Of a DNA stretch of 64,000 nucleotides, positions 55,241-62,461 are shown in pieces. A program made the translations under genes and the position numbers. The DNA is taken from the NCBI GenBank assembly GCA_965214695.1, contig OZ243967.1, positions 1,426,001 through 1,490,000 on the forward strand, in the 5' to 3' direction. The notes beneath the pieces were generated by a model, which saw only the letters and a list, made by a program, of their open reading frames with translations, was not told the DNA's origin and did not search any database. How positions within the stretch are numbered: position 1 is the first letter of the stretch; every line of letters begins with the position of its first letter. Origin of the DNA: JAPOXR01 sp965214695 (lineage in GTDB: Bacteria > Pseudomonadota > Alphaproteobacteria > Rhodobacterales > Rhodobacteraceae).

Positions 55241-55762
55241 ATGGAACTACGTCGCGAAGCGGTTCCGGACTCGCATCTCTGGTGGCGAATTGCCGATCCG
55301 TCCTGGACGAACCCCCTCAGCCCTGCCTTGGCGCGGCGCCGGGGCGGGCGCTGGAATTCGCCGGCAGGATTCCTGACACTCTACCTGAACGAAGATGTCG
55401 TGACGGCGCGCCTGAACCTTCGTGGCATCATCGAAAACTGGCCTTACGAGCCCGAAGTCCTGCGCGACGACACGGGGCCGGTACAGGTGGGATGCACCCT
55501 GCCCCGACGCCAAATCGTATGCGGCGCACACTCTCCGACCGGACTTCAATCAGCCGGATTGCCCCACACCTACCCGCTCGAAATCGACGGCACGCCGGTT
55601 TCGGACGCCCGTTGCCAACCCGTCGGAACCAAGGCCAAGGAGGCGGGTTTGCGCGGGGTGCGCGCCCGCTCAGCGCGCTCCCCCGATGGCGCCGGGAGAG
55701 ACCTGGTGTGGTTTCCCGCAACGAATCGCAGCGTGGCCCGGCGCGTGGAGACGCTCGCGTAG
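55241..55762 (+). CDS. RES-domain toxin (NAD+-degrading family), C-terminally clipped
   Basis: 173 residues of the RES domain: HLWWRIADPSW, GGRWNSPAGFLTLYLNEDVVTA (arginine and glutamate of the active site) and LVWFPATNRSVAR. Known RES toxins (MbcT, Xre-RES pairs) destroy NAD+. The frame ends at TAG 55760-55762, but the next codons read SAWFWA before TAA 55781-55783, matching the usual FADWYWA tail, so the last seven or so residues were lost by a nonsense change. Catalytic residues remain; with its antitoxin broken the protein is presumably inactive or not expressed. Confidence 0.75.
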   Translation: MELRREAVPDSHLWWRIADPSWTNPLSPALARRRGGRWNSPAGFLTLYLNEDVVTARLNLRGIIENWPYEPEVLRDDTGPVQVGCTLPRRQIVCGAHSPTGLQSAGLPHTYPLEIDGTPVSDARCQPVGTKAKEAGLRGVRARSARSPDGAGRDLVWFPATNRSVARRVETLA

Positions 55763-55783
55763 TCGGCATGGTTCTGGGCATAA

Positions 55784-56175
55784 CGCCAGTCGCGGCACGA
55801 CGCTTGCGTTGCGTCTGTCGATTTGCCGTTGCATCTGTCCTGTTTGCCGCCCGTTCGAGAACCTCCGAGCGCGCCGTCTCAAACGTGTCGTCGGTGTCAG
55901 CCTTGTCCAGCGTTGCCGCGACGCGAAGCATCTCGCGAGTTATGGTGTCGCTGTGCATTTGCATGAAGCAGGCCCGAAGTCTTCAGGCATGAGATGCAGC
56001 AATCATGGCAGAGCCTCGGTCCGTCAACGAGCTTTTCCGTTCCGCAATCCTTTCCTCAACAGCCTCCGGATTTGCTGTCAAATGCGCCGGATTCTCCAGG
56101 ATATGCTTTACCCAGGTAGTAACGGCTGATACAAAACCTCGGAAGTCAGATGCAAAGGTCTATGGTTTGGTATCA
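55784..56175. other. Gap between RES and AbiE loci
   Basis: About 390 bases. A minus-strand frame ending at 55964 starts with a hydrophilic MQMHSDTITREMLRVAATL, but I recognise no family. An ATG at 56005 is in frame with the AbiEi gene but would add 57 atypical residues. Confidence 0.35.
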
Positions 56176-56793
56176 ATGCCGAAGAAACAGAAGCAGCGTA
56201 ATCGGGCAACCGAACTTCTGCAGAGGCAGGGAATGGTGCGGCTGTCCGAGTTCAAGAAGACCGGTATTACCGCAGCCACGATCAGCCGAATGGTCGAAGC
56301 TGGTGAAGTCATTCGCCTTTCGCGTGGGCTCTACCAACTGCCCGGCGCGTCGCTTGACGCCCATCACAGCCTGGCCGAAGCCGCAAAACGCGTTCCCAGA
56401 GGTGTCGTCTGTCTCGTGTCGGCTCTTGCTTACCACGAGCTCACGGATCAACTTCCTCGCGCGGTCTGGATGGCGATCGGCACAAGGGATTGGATGCCGA
56501 AGGAGGGAAGCCCGCCGATGCAGATCGTGCGATTCACGGAGGCACTTCTCACGGACGATGTCATCGCCGTGAATATCGAAAATGTTCCCGTGAGGATCTT
56601 CGGCGTTGCAAAAACGATTGCCGATTGTTTTCGACATCGCCGGACTGTCGGTCAGACGGTCGCGCTGGAGGGACTGCAAGAGGCTCTCCGGCAGAGAAGG
56701 GCTACTCCCGCCGAGATTGCTCGGCATGCGGAACGTGGTGGCGTGGCTACGGTGGTCCGCCCGTATCTTGAGGCGCTCACCGCAAATGCCTGA
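56176..56793 (+). CDS. abiEi: Type IV toxin-antitoxin system antitoxin, AbiEi family
   Basis: 205 residues. The N-terminal winged helix LLQRQGMVRLSEFKKTGITA ... RMVEAGEVIRLSRGLYQLP is the AbiEi DNA-binding domain. The rest (HHSLAEAAKRVPRGVVCLVS, YHELTDQLPRAVWMAI, FGVAKTIADCFRHR) is the AbiEi C-terminal domain. Intact. Its 3' end overlaps the AbiEii start (ATG 56786). AbiEi represses its own operon in known systems. Confidence 0.85.
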   Translation: MPKKQKQRNRATELLQRQGMVRLSEFKKTGITAATISRMVEAGEVIRLSRGLYQLPGASLDAHHSLAEAAKRVPRGVVCLVSALAYHELTDQLPRAVWMAIGTRDWMPKEGSPPMQIVRFTEALLTDDVIAVNIENVPVRIFGVAKTIADCFRHRRTVGQTVALEGLQEALRQRRATPAEIARHAERGGVATVVRPYLEALTANA

Positions 56794-57673
56794 GGAGGTC
56801 AAGAACATCGGGGCGTCGGTTCGGGCCCGCCTCCTTGGGATCAGTTAGGAGAAGGGCCTGAATTTCGATCTGGTCCTGACGCACTATGCCATCGAGCGCT
56901 TGCTCTACCGGCTGGCGCAATCCCGCCACGCCGACCGTTTCGTTCTGAAGGGAGCCATTCTGCTGATGGCGTGGTTCGATGAGCCGTTCCGGGTTACGCG
57001 CGATCTTGATCTTCTCGGTCACGGCGACCAGGCACCGGAAGCTGTGCTTGGCGTCTTCAAAGAGGTTCTTGGCCAGGAACAGCCGGACGGCATCCTCTAC
57101 GACGCCGACGCGGCTCGGGTGACCCGGATTCGGCAAGAGAACGAGTATGGCGGTCTGCGCGTACGGACAACAGCCGACATTGACGGGGCCCGCATCACCG
57201 TCAACGTCGATGTTGGCTTCGGGGATGCGACCGAACCCCCTCCCGAATGGCTGGAGTATCCGGTCCTGCTCAACATGCCGGTGCCGCGGTTGCGGGGTTA
57301 CGTGCGCGAGACTGTGGTTGCGGAGAAATTCCAGGCCATGGTGGAACTGGGCAAGGCGAATAGCCGGATGAAGGACTACTATGATTTGTGGATCATCAGC
57401 CAAGCCCTCGAGGTCGATCGATCACGGCTCGCAGCGGCGATATCCGCAACCTTTGCACGACGGAATACGGCGATACCGGACGCAGTTCCGGATGGGCTGT
57501 CGAGGACGTTCGCTGAAGACGCTGTCAAGCGACAACAATGGGAGATCTTCAAGCGCGATCTGGAGGGCGACCCAGTGTCGCTCGGCGACGTTGTGGGTGC
57601 ACTCGAAACCTTTCTGATGCCGGCTGCGGCGGTCGCCCGGGACGGGGTTGTGTCGGACGGTGGCCAACGATGA
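56786..57673 (+). pseudogene. abiEii: Type IV toxin AbiEii nucleotidyltransferase, amber-interrupted
   Basis: ATG 56786 reads MPEEVKNIGASVRARLLGIS, then TAG 56846-56848, and continues EKGLNFDLVLTHYAIERLLYRL ... RFVLKGAILLMAWF, the usual AbiEii N-terminus in the same frame. The nucleotidyltransferase core has VTRDLDLLG (the D-x-D pair) and later KFQAMVELGKANSRMKDYYD. Apart from the amber codon the 275-residue frame is intact. Restart after the stop (TTG 56900) would lose the first 38 residues but keep the active site. Confidence 0.8.
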
Positions 57674-58490
57674 GGATACGGCGCCTCAAGCTCGCAAACA
57701 TTGGCAGCGTGGCTGAAGGGGAAGTCCATTTGCCTGATCACACAGTAATCATCGGTGGGGACAGCGTCGGAAAATCGACCCTTTGAGAGGCTCTGGATCT
57801 ATAGCTCGGGCCGGACCGTTTGTCTCGAAGCAGCCCGATAGACGAGCAAGACTTCATCGAGCGCCGCTATCTCGACGACGGGGCCCCAATTCTCATCGAG
57901 TTGGAAGTCGTGCTGACGGATTTGACGGAGGACGTTCTCACCAAGTTCCGGATTCACCTCGAATATTGGGACACAGAGAAGGACGAGCTCCTGGATGCGA
58001 TGGCCGCGTCGGAAGATGTCGACGATGACGATGTTGTGCCCGCCCTTCGGATCAAGTTCGAAGGAGCCTACGACATAGGGGAGGACGAATTTAAGGCAGA
58101 GACGTGTTTTTCCAGTCCTCCGGTTGATGACGAAGCACGGAAGGTACGGGTCGCGCGCGGCAAAGCGGCAATTCGGGTTCATCTATCTCCGGGCACTGAG
58201 AACCGGGAGCAGGGCACGCAGTCTGGAACCCGGCTCCCTGCTCGACATCATCCTGAAGCTCAAGGACGATAATCGATCAGCTATGTGGGAGCAGACCCTT
58301 TCCTCGATGGAGAAGCTGGATCCGGCGATCGATGCCATCCCGTGCCAATTCTTGCCAGAGTACCACCCAAATTTCATCCAGAATGGCAACCCGGTTTCAC
58401 GCGAGGTCGGCGCATGGGAGGATACTCGCAACGCATCGGCCAAACCGGTGGATTGGCGGTTCAGGACCGAAACGCACGGATCACGCTGAA
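57670..58490 (+). pseudogene. OLD-family ATP-dependent endonuclease remnant
   Basis: ATG 57670 overlaps the AbiEii stop and encodes MRIRRLKLANIGSVAEGEVH and Walker A GGDSVGKSTL. TGA 57784-57786 and TAG 57802-57804 then interrupt a frame that goes on as LGPDRLSRSSPIDEQDFIER and IELEVVLTDL. Near 58150 a frameshift leads to RQFGFIYLRALRTGSRARSL and GSLLDIILKLKDD. After ~58330 similarity is lost, and the TOPRIM nuclease half is missing. Confidence 0.72.
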
Positions 58491-58611
58491 GTCGCTGTAT
58501 CCGTCAATTCAACGACGTTGTGGCAGGTTGATTTTCAAGGGTCTTTCGGTCTTCCTGCCGCCGGCCAACCTGGCCTTCTCATTGGATCTTTCCGGTTCGG
58601 CATGACGCCGA

Positions 58612-59634
58612 TCAGCGGCGATTGCCGGCTTCGCTTGCGCGGCGTCTCGCCGGCAAGCTTGATGCGACATCGTGGGTGATTTGGCCCTGGCCGCCGCCCT
58701 GGCCCGACCTACCCAGCGCCTTGACCTGCAGCACCCTCTCCTGCAACTGTCCGGCAAACAAATCGACAAATTGCAGCGCCTGCAACGACAATTGTTCCCG
58801 CCCGGCAGCAATCACGGCCACGAAATAGGTGAGTGATTGCCGGATTGGACGAAAAACCACCCCTCCCATGCGCACCGCCTGTTCGGCCGAGAACGGATCG
58901 GCTATGGCCAGCACCGATGCCTCGCGGACCAATGCCGCCGCCAGCGGCATGTTGGCCACCGACAGCCGGGAACGGCTGCGTAGCCGTTCCGACAGACCGC
59001 TATCGATCGACATCATGGAGTCGGGATAGCTGCCGCCAAAGGTCACGAAAGTCTCGGTCTCGGCGAGCTCCTCGAGATCGACCGGACCGTGCACGCCGGC
59101 CAGACGGTGGTCCTCGGGCAGGAGGCACACATAGGGCGCCGAAATCTGGAACAGGGTGTCGACCCCGGCATAGTCCGGCTCTCGGCCGACGATGCCAAGA
59201 TCGATCTGCCGCATCTGCACCGCGTCGACGATGGCCGGTGTGTTCCTGGACTGGATGACGAATTCGATGTCGGGGAACTCGCGGTAGAGCTTGCCGACCG
59301 TCACCGGCAATTCGATGGTGGCGATGGACTGGATGGCGCCGATGGACACGGTTCCGCCATGCGAAGTCCGGATCGACTGCGCCAGATCCTGCAACCGCTC
59401 GATGCCGATGAACAGGCCTTCGACCCCCCGGTAGAATTTTCGCCCCTCGGCTGTCGGTGCGATGCCACGCCCGACCCGCGCGAAGAGCGGGAAGCCGGCC
59501 GAGTGTTCAAGATCGGCAATCAGGCGGCTGACACTGGGCTGCGAGATATGCATCATCTTCGCGGCCTCTGTGATCGACCCGCAACGAATGGTCGCCCGAA
59601 ATGCCTCCAACTGCCGCTGGTTCACCGTCTTCAC
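58612..59634 (-). CDS. LysR-family transcriptional regulator
   Basis: 340 residues. The N-terminal HTH (LEAFRATIRCGSITEAAKMM, ISQPSVSRLIADLEHSAG, LFARVGRGIAPTAEG) occupies residues ~8-65, followed by the periplasmic-binding-like effector domain. The C-terminal ~35 residues are Gly/Arg-rich and unusual. Divergent from the methanethiol-oxidase gene, so it is the likely regulator of that cluster, with a sulfur compound as possible inducer (inference). Confidence 0.9.
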   Translation of the reverse strand: MKTVNQRQLEAFRATIRCGSITEAAKMMHISQPSVSRLIADLEHSAGFPLFARVGRGIAPTAEGRKFYRGVEGLFIGIERLQDLAQSIRTSHGGTVSIGAIQSIATIELPVTVGKLYREFPDIEFVIQSRNTPAIVDAVQMRQIDLGIVGREPDYAGVDTLFQISAPYVCLLPEDHRLAGVHGPVDLEELAETETFVTFGGSYPDSMMSIDSGLSERLRSRSRLSVANMPLAAALVREASVLAIADPFSAEQAVRMGGVVFRPIRQSLTYFVAVIAAGREQLSLQALQFVDLFAGQLQERVLQVKALGRSGQGGGQGQITHDVASSLPARRRASEAGNRR

Positions 59635-59638
59635 TCAT

Positions 59639-59667
59639 TTGCCAATTTCCGGAATACTGCCTATCAT
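59639..59667 (+). promoter_or_regulatory. Predicted sigma70 promoter upstream of the methanethiol-oxidase cluster
   Basis: TTGCCA (59639-59644), 17-base spacer, TATCAT (59662-59667; 5 of 6 to consensus). It overlaps the start of the LysR gene's leader. If real, the transcript has a ~400-base leader before ATG 60078. Confidence 0.5.
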
Positions 59668-59690
59668 ATAGACTATTGCTATGTATAGAT
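59662..59690. promoter_or_regulatory. Possible LysR binding site
   Basis: An AT-rich imperfect dyad: ATCATATAG against CTATGTATAGAT around ACTATTG, covering the -10 region above. Imperfect interrupted dyads next to the regulator start are typical LysR targets. Confidence 0.35.
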
Positions 59691-60077
59691 ACGCAAAGAC
59701 CATTCGCCCCCCATATGTGTGCAGTCGCAACCCGGCCCACCGCACCAGGACGCCGGCGGCGGCACCAACCGGGGCAGGCAGGCGATTCGGCGCTGCGCCG
59801 CCGGTGCCGGCATCGGCAATGCGGAAATCCGGCATCGGCCCGGGAGGTGGTGGCGGCCGGGGCTTCTCCACGATGAACCGGCAGGAAAAATCGCCGAGGG
59901 CTTGCCCGCTACGGCGAAAACCGGCAAGGAGGCGTTCGATCGACAGATCGACTTGGCGTGTCCCGGTGCCGATTACCGTATTTTGCCGGCCCTGGCGGCA
60001 CATATGCAGGCGGGAGGTGGCGGCATCGGTGCAATCGTCGAGAGGCGGACGGGAAGCCGTTGCAGGAAGGATGAGCC
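59691..60077. other. Long leader region before the methanethiol-oxidase gene
   Basis: No gene I can support. One plus frame (59875-60060) has G/C-biased third positions, but no family is recognised and it runs into the mtoX region in another frame. Confidence 0.35.
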
Positions 60078-61427
60078 ATGCAGAATTGTCGCCCCGGATA
60101 TGCGTCTCCGCAGGCCGCCATGCGCGCCCCGCGCGAGACGTTGCTCTACACCATCGCCATCTATACCGGGACCGGGATCCAGAAACCCGACTACCTGGCG
60201 ACGGTTGATGCCGACCCCGACAGCCCGACCTACAGCCAGGTCATTCACCGGCTCGAGATGCCGGGGATCGGCGACGAGTTGCATCACATGGGATGGAACG
60301 CCTGTTCGTCCTGCCATGACGACCCCTCCATGTCGCGCAGGCACCTGTTGGTGCCGGGCGTGCGCTCCAACAACATCCATGTCGTCGACACCGCCGCCGA
60401 CCCACGTGCACCGAGACTGCACAAGATCATCGACGGCGCCGAGATCAAGGCGAAGACCAATCTCAGCGGCCCCCACACCGTGCATTGCCTGGGCAGCGAC
60501 ATCATCATCTCGATGCTGGGCGATGCCAGTGGCGAGGCGCCCGGCGGCTACCTGCACCTGAACCGGGAATTCGAGATCGTCGGTCGCTGGGAAAATTCCA
60601 TGGGCGATATCCCCTTCGGCTATGATTTCTGGTACCAGCCGCGCCACAATGTCATGGTCTCCTCGGAATGGGCTGCACCCAACACCTTCATGCCGGGCTT
60701 CGACCTCGAAGAGGTCGGCCATCTCAAATACGGCCGCCGCCTGCATCTGTGGGATTTCGAGAAGCGGGTGCCGGTCGAGACAATGTATCTCGGCGAGGAC
60801 GGGCTGATCCCGCTCGAGGTCAAGTTCCTGCATGATCCCGACAGCGTCCACGGGTTTTGCGGGGCGGCGCTGTCCTCGAACGTCATCCATTTCTGGAAAT
60901 CCGAAGCCGGAAAGTGGGAATGGGAAAAGATCATCGATGTCGACAACGAGCCGCATCCCGAATGGCCGATCCCGGTGCCGGGAGTCATGTCGGCCATCCT
61001 CGTCTCCATGGATGATCGTTACCTCTATCTCAACAACTGGCTGCATGGCGACATGCGCCAGTATGACATCACCGACCCGCATCGCCCGAAACTGACCGGC
61101 CAAATCTGGATGGGTGGGCTTCTGGGTCGTGCCCCCGAGGTCAATGGCGTGAAGATGGCTGGCGGGCCGCAGATGTTCCAGCTCAGCCTCGATGGCCGGC
61201 GTCTCTACGTCACCACCTCGCTGTTCTCGACATGGGACAACCAGTTCTATCCGGAGATTCGCCAGCAGGGCGGCATCATGGTGATGATCGACTGCGACCC
61301 CGAATCGGGCGGCATGGCGATCAACCCGGATTTCATCGTCGATTTCGGCCAGGAACCGAATGGTCCCTCCCGTTGCCACGAAACCCGCTACCCGGGCGGA
61401 GATTGCACGAGCGACATATGGCTTTGA
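60078..61427 (+). CDS. mtoX: Methanethiol oxidase, selenium-binding-protein (SELENBP1) family
   Basis: 449 residues, collinear with SELENBP1/MtoX. It starts CRPGYASPQAAMRAPRETLL, then GIGDELHHMGWNACSSC with the conserved Cys pair C76/C79, FGYDFWYQPRHNVMVSSEWA, YLNNWLHGDMRQYDI, AGGPQMFQLSLDGRRLYVTT, and ends HETRYPGGDCTSDIWL, nearly the human C-terminus. The copper-binding histidines fall within these blocks. The enzyme oxidises methanethiol to formaldehyde, sulfide and hydrogen peroxide. No signal peptide is seen, although characterised bacterial MtoX can be periplasmic. ATG 60078 has GGAAGGA upstream. Confidence 0.9.
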   Translation: MQNCRPGYASPQAAMRAPRETLLYTIAIYTGTGIQKPDYLATVDADPDSPTYSQVIHRLEMPGIGDELHHMGWNACSSCHDDPSMSRRHLLVPGVRSNNIHVVDTAADPRAPRLHKIIDGAEIKAKTNLSGPHTVHCLGSDIIISMLGDASGEAPGGYLHLNREFEIVGRWENSMGDIPFGYDFWYQPRHNVMVSSEWAAPNTFMPGFDLEEVGHLKYGRRLHLWDFEKRVPVETMYLGEDGLIPLEVKFLHDPDSVHGFCGAALSSNVIHFWKSEAGKWEWEKIIDVDNEPHPEWPIPVPGVMSAILVSMDDRYLYLNNWLHGDMRQYDITDPHRPKLTGQIWMGGLLGRAPEVNGVKMAGGPQMFQLSLDGRRLYVTTSLFSTWDNQFYPEIRQQGGIMVMIDCDPESGGMAINPDFIVDFGQEPNGPSRCHETRYPGGDCTSDIWL

Positions 61428-61494
61428 CAGTGTCGATTCACGAAGCCCGCCATCCGGGCGCAGATTGCGCGGGCGACAAATGGCATTGAGAGTT
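61377..61494 (+). repeat. 62-base-period tandem duplication at the mtoX/ferredoxin junction
   Basis: 61377-61432 and 61439-61494 align at roughly 47 of 56 bases. Copy 1 encodes the mtoX C-terminus; copy 2 in the corresponding frame reads HEARHPGADCAGDKWH and contains the ferredoxin start (ATGGCATTGA, against ATGGCTTTGA in copy 1). Confidence 0.75.
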
Positions 61495-61845
61495 GTGAGG
61501 CTGGCCAATCGCGACAACGTCGCCTTCCGCGTCGACGAGCGCCGGCCGCTCCTGGACAGCCTGCGAGAGCAGGGGGTCGATCTGCCCTATGGGTGCAAGT
61601 ATGGCGGCTGCATTACCTGCGCCGCCAGGCTGACCGCCGGACGGGTCGACCAGCGCCGCCAGGTGGCGCTCAACAACCGGCAGATCAACCAGGGCTACAT
61701 CATCCTCTGCGTCGCCCGCCCGCTGTCGGACATCACGCTGGAGATCGGGGTCGACAGCCATGGTGAGCTTTATCGAAACCCGTTTCTCGACCCGCTCGAG
61801 CCCCATGAACTCAAGGCGGGAATCGCCACGCCGAAGGAGAGCTGA
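61480..61845 (+). CDS. [2Fe-2S] plant-type ferredoxin
   Basis: 121 residues with cluster motif CKYGGCITCAARL and a distal cysteine in IILCVARP, the Cx4Cx2C...C plan of plant-type ferredoxins. The C-terminal tail after SDITLEIGVD is longer than in stand-alone ferredoxins. ATG 61480 is used; ATG 61418 in the first duplicate copy leads only to a short frame. It could pass electrons between MtoX-linked chemistry and the molybdoenzyme downstream (inference). Confidence 0.87.
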   Translation: MALRVVRLANRDNVAFRVDERRPLLDSLREQGVDLPYGCKYGGCITCAARLTAGRVDQRRQVALNNRQINQGYIILCVARPLSDITLEIGVDSHGELYRNPFLDPLEPHELKAGIATPKES

Positions 61846-61848
61846 CCC

Positions 61849-62313
61849 ATGCCCGAGGCGGATGTCGATCGCATCTATGATTATGCACCGGACTACCTGG
61901 CCGAAATCCTCAGGACGACACGGACCATTGCCATGGTCGGAGCCAGCGCCGACAAGACCAAGTTCAGCTATGGCGTGCTGCGGGTGCTGCACGAGACCGG
62001 CTACGAGATGCTGCCGGTGAATCCGAACCCGAAGATCACCGAGATCCGCGGTATCAGGGTGTTTGACTCGCTGTTCGACATCGACCAGCCGGTCGACATG
62101 GTCGAGGTCTTCCGCCCCAGCGAGGAATTCTACGGCATTGCCGAACAGGCAATCGCCATCGGCGCCAGTGTGCTGTGGGGGCAGATCGGTGTCCATGATG
62201 TCAGGGCAGCCAGGCTCGCCGAGGACGCCGGTCTCAAGGTGGTGATGAACCGCTGCCCCAAGATCGAGCTGTTCCGGCCCTTCTGGAAGCCCCGGCTCGA
62301 CCTGGAGATCTGA
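61849..62313 (+). CDS. CoA-binding domain protein (YccU-like)
   Basis: 154 residues of the CoA-binding Rossmann domain: TRTIAMVGASADKTKFSYGV near residue 25, YEMLPVNPNPKITEIRGIRV, and VVMNRCPKIEL near the C-terminus. Family members bind CoA, but their reaction is largely undefined. Spaced 3 bases from the ferredoxin stop; in the operon it may bind a thioester or CoA adduct. Confidence 0.87.
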   Translation: MPEADVDRIYDYAPDYLAEILRTTRTIAMVGASADKTKFSYGVLRVLHETGYEMLPVNPNPKITEIRGIRVFDSLFDIDQPVDMVEVFRPSEEFYGIAEQAIAIGASVLWGQIGVHDVRAARLAEDAGLKVVMNRCPKIELFRPFWKPRLDLEI

Positions 62314-62357
62314 CAATGCAGCCACCAGTGCTGCAGACCAGGCGCAGGAGGCAGCGA

Positions 62358-62411
62358 ATGATCGTGCCGGAGCGAGGCGGCGGCGGACCGACTGACCGGA
62401 GTGACGAATGA
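62358..62411 (+). CDS. Stacked short ORF 1 (17 codons)
   Basis: ATG 62358 behind GGAGG encodes MIVPERGGGGPTDRSDE, ending at TGA 62409-62411, which overlaps the ATG of the next short ORF. An in-frame ATG at 62316 could lengthen it to 31 residues. Part of a 50-base tandem array; whether it is translated is unknown. Confidence 0.35.
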   Translation: MIVPERGGGGPTDRSDE

Positions 62412-62461
62412 ACATCCCCGAGCGGGCCCGTGACATGTCAGGCGATTGGAGGGGCCAATGA
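62408..62461 (+). CDS. Stacked short ORF 2 (17 codons)
   Basis: ATG 62408 behind CGGAG encodes MNIPERARDMSGDWRGQ, ending at TGA 62459-62461 over the start of the molybdoenzyme. Its first 19 bases are identical to the molybdoenzyme's first 19 bases (62458-62476). Could be a duplicated start or a coupling leader peptide. Confidence 0.4.
   Translation: MNIPERARDMSGDWRGQ

Noticed and set aside
54887..57804. Stop-codon recoding (amber or opal readthrough) as an explanation for the interrupted toxin and defence genes
   Set aside because: Both TGA and TAG are involved, frameshifts occur in two of the loci, and other genes in the window use these stops normally. Gene decay is simpler.
59719..60077. 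Plus-strand frame with G/C-biased third positions before mtoX
   Set aside because: No start with a ribosome site, no family resemblance, and it continues out of frame through mtoX.
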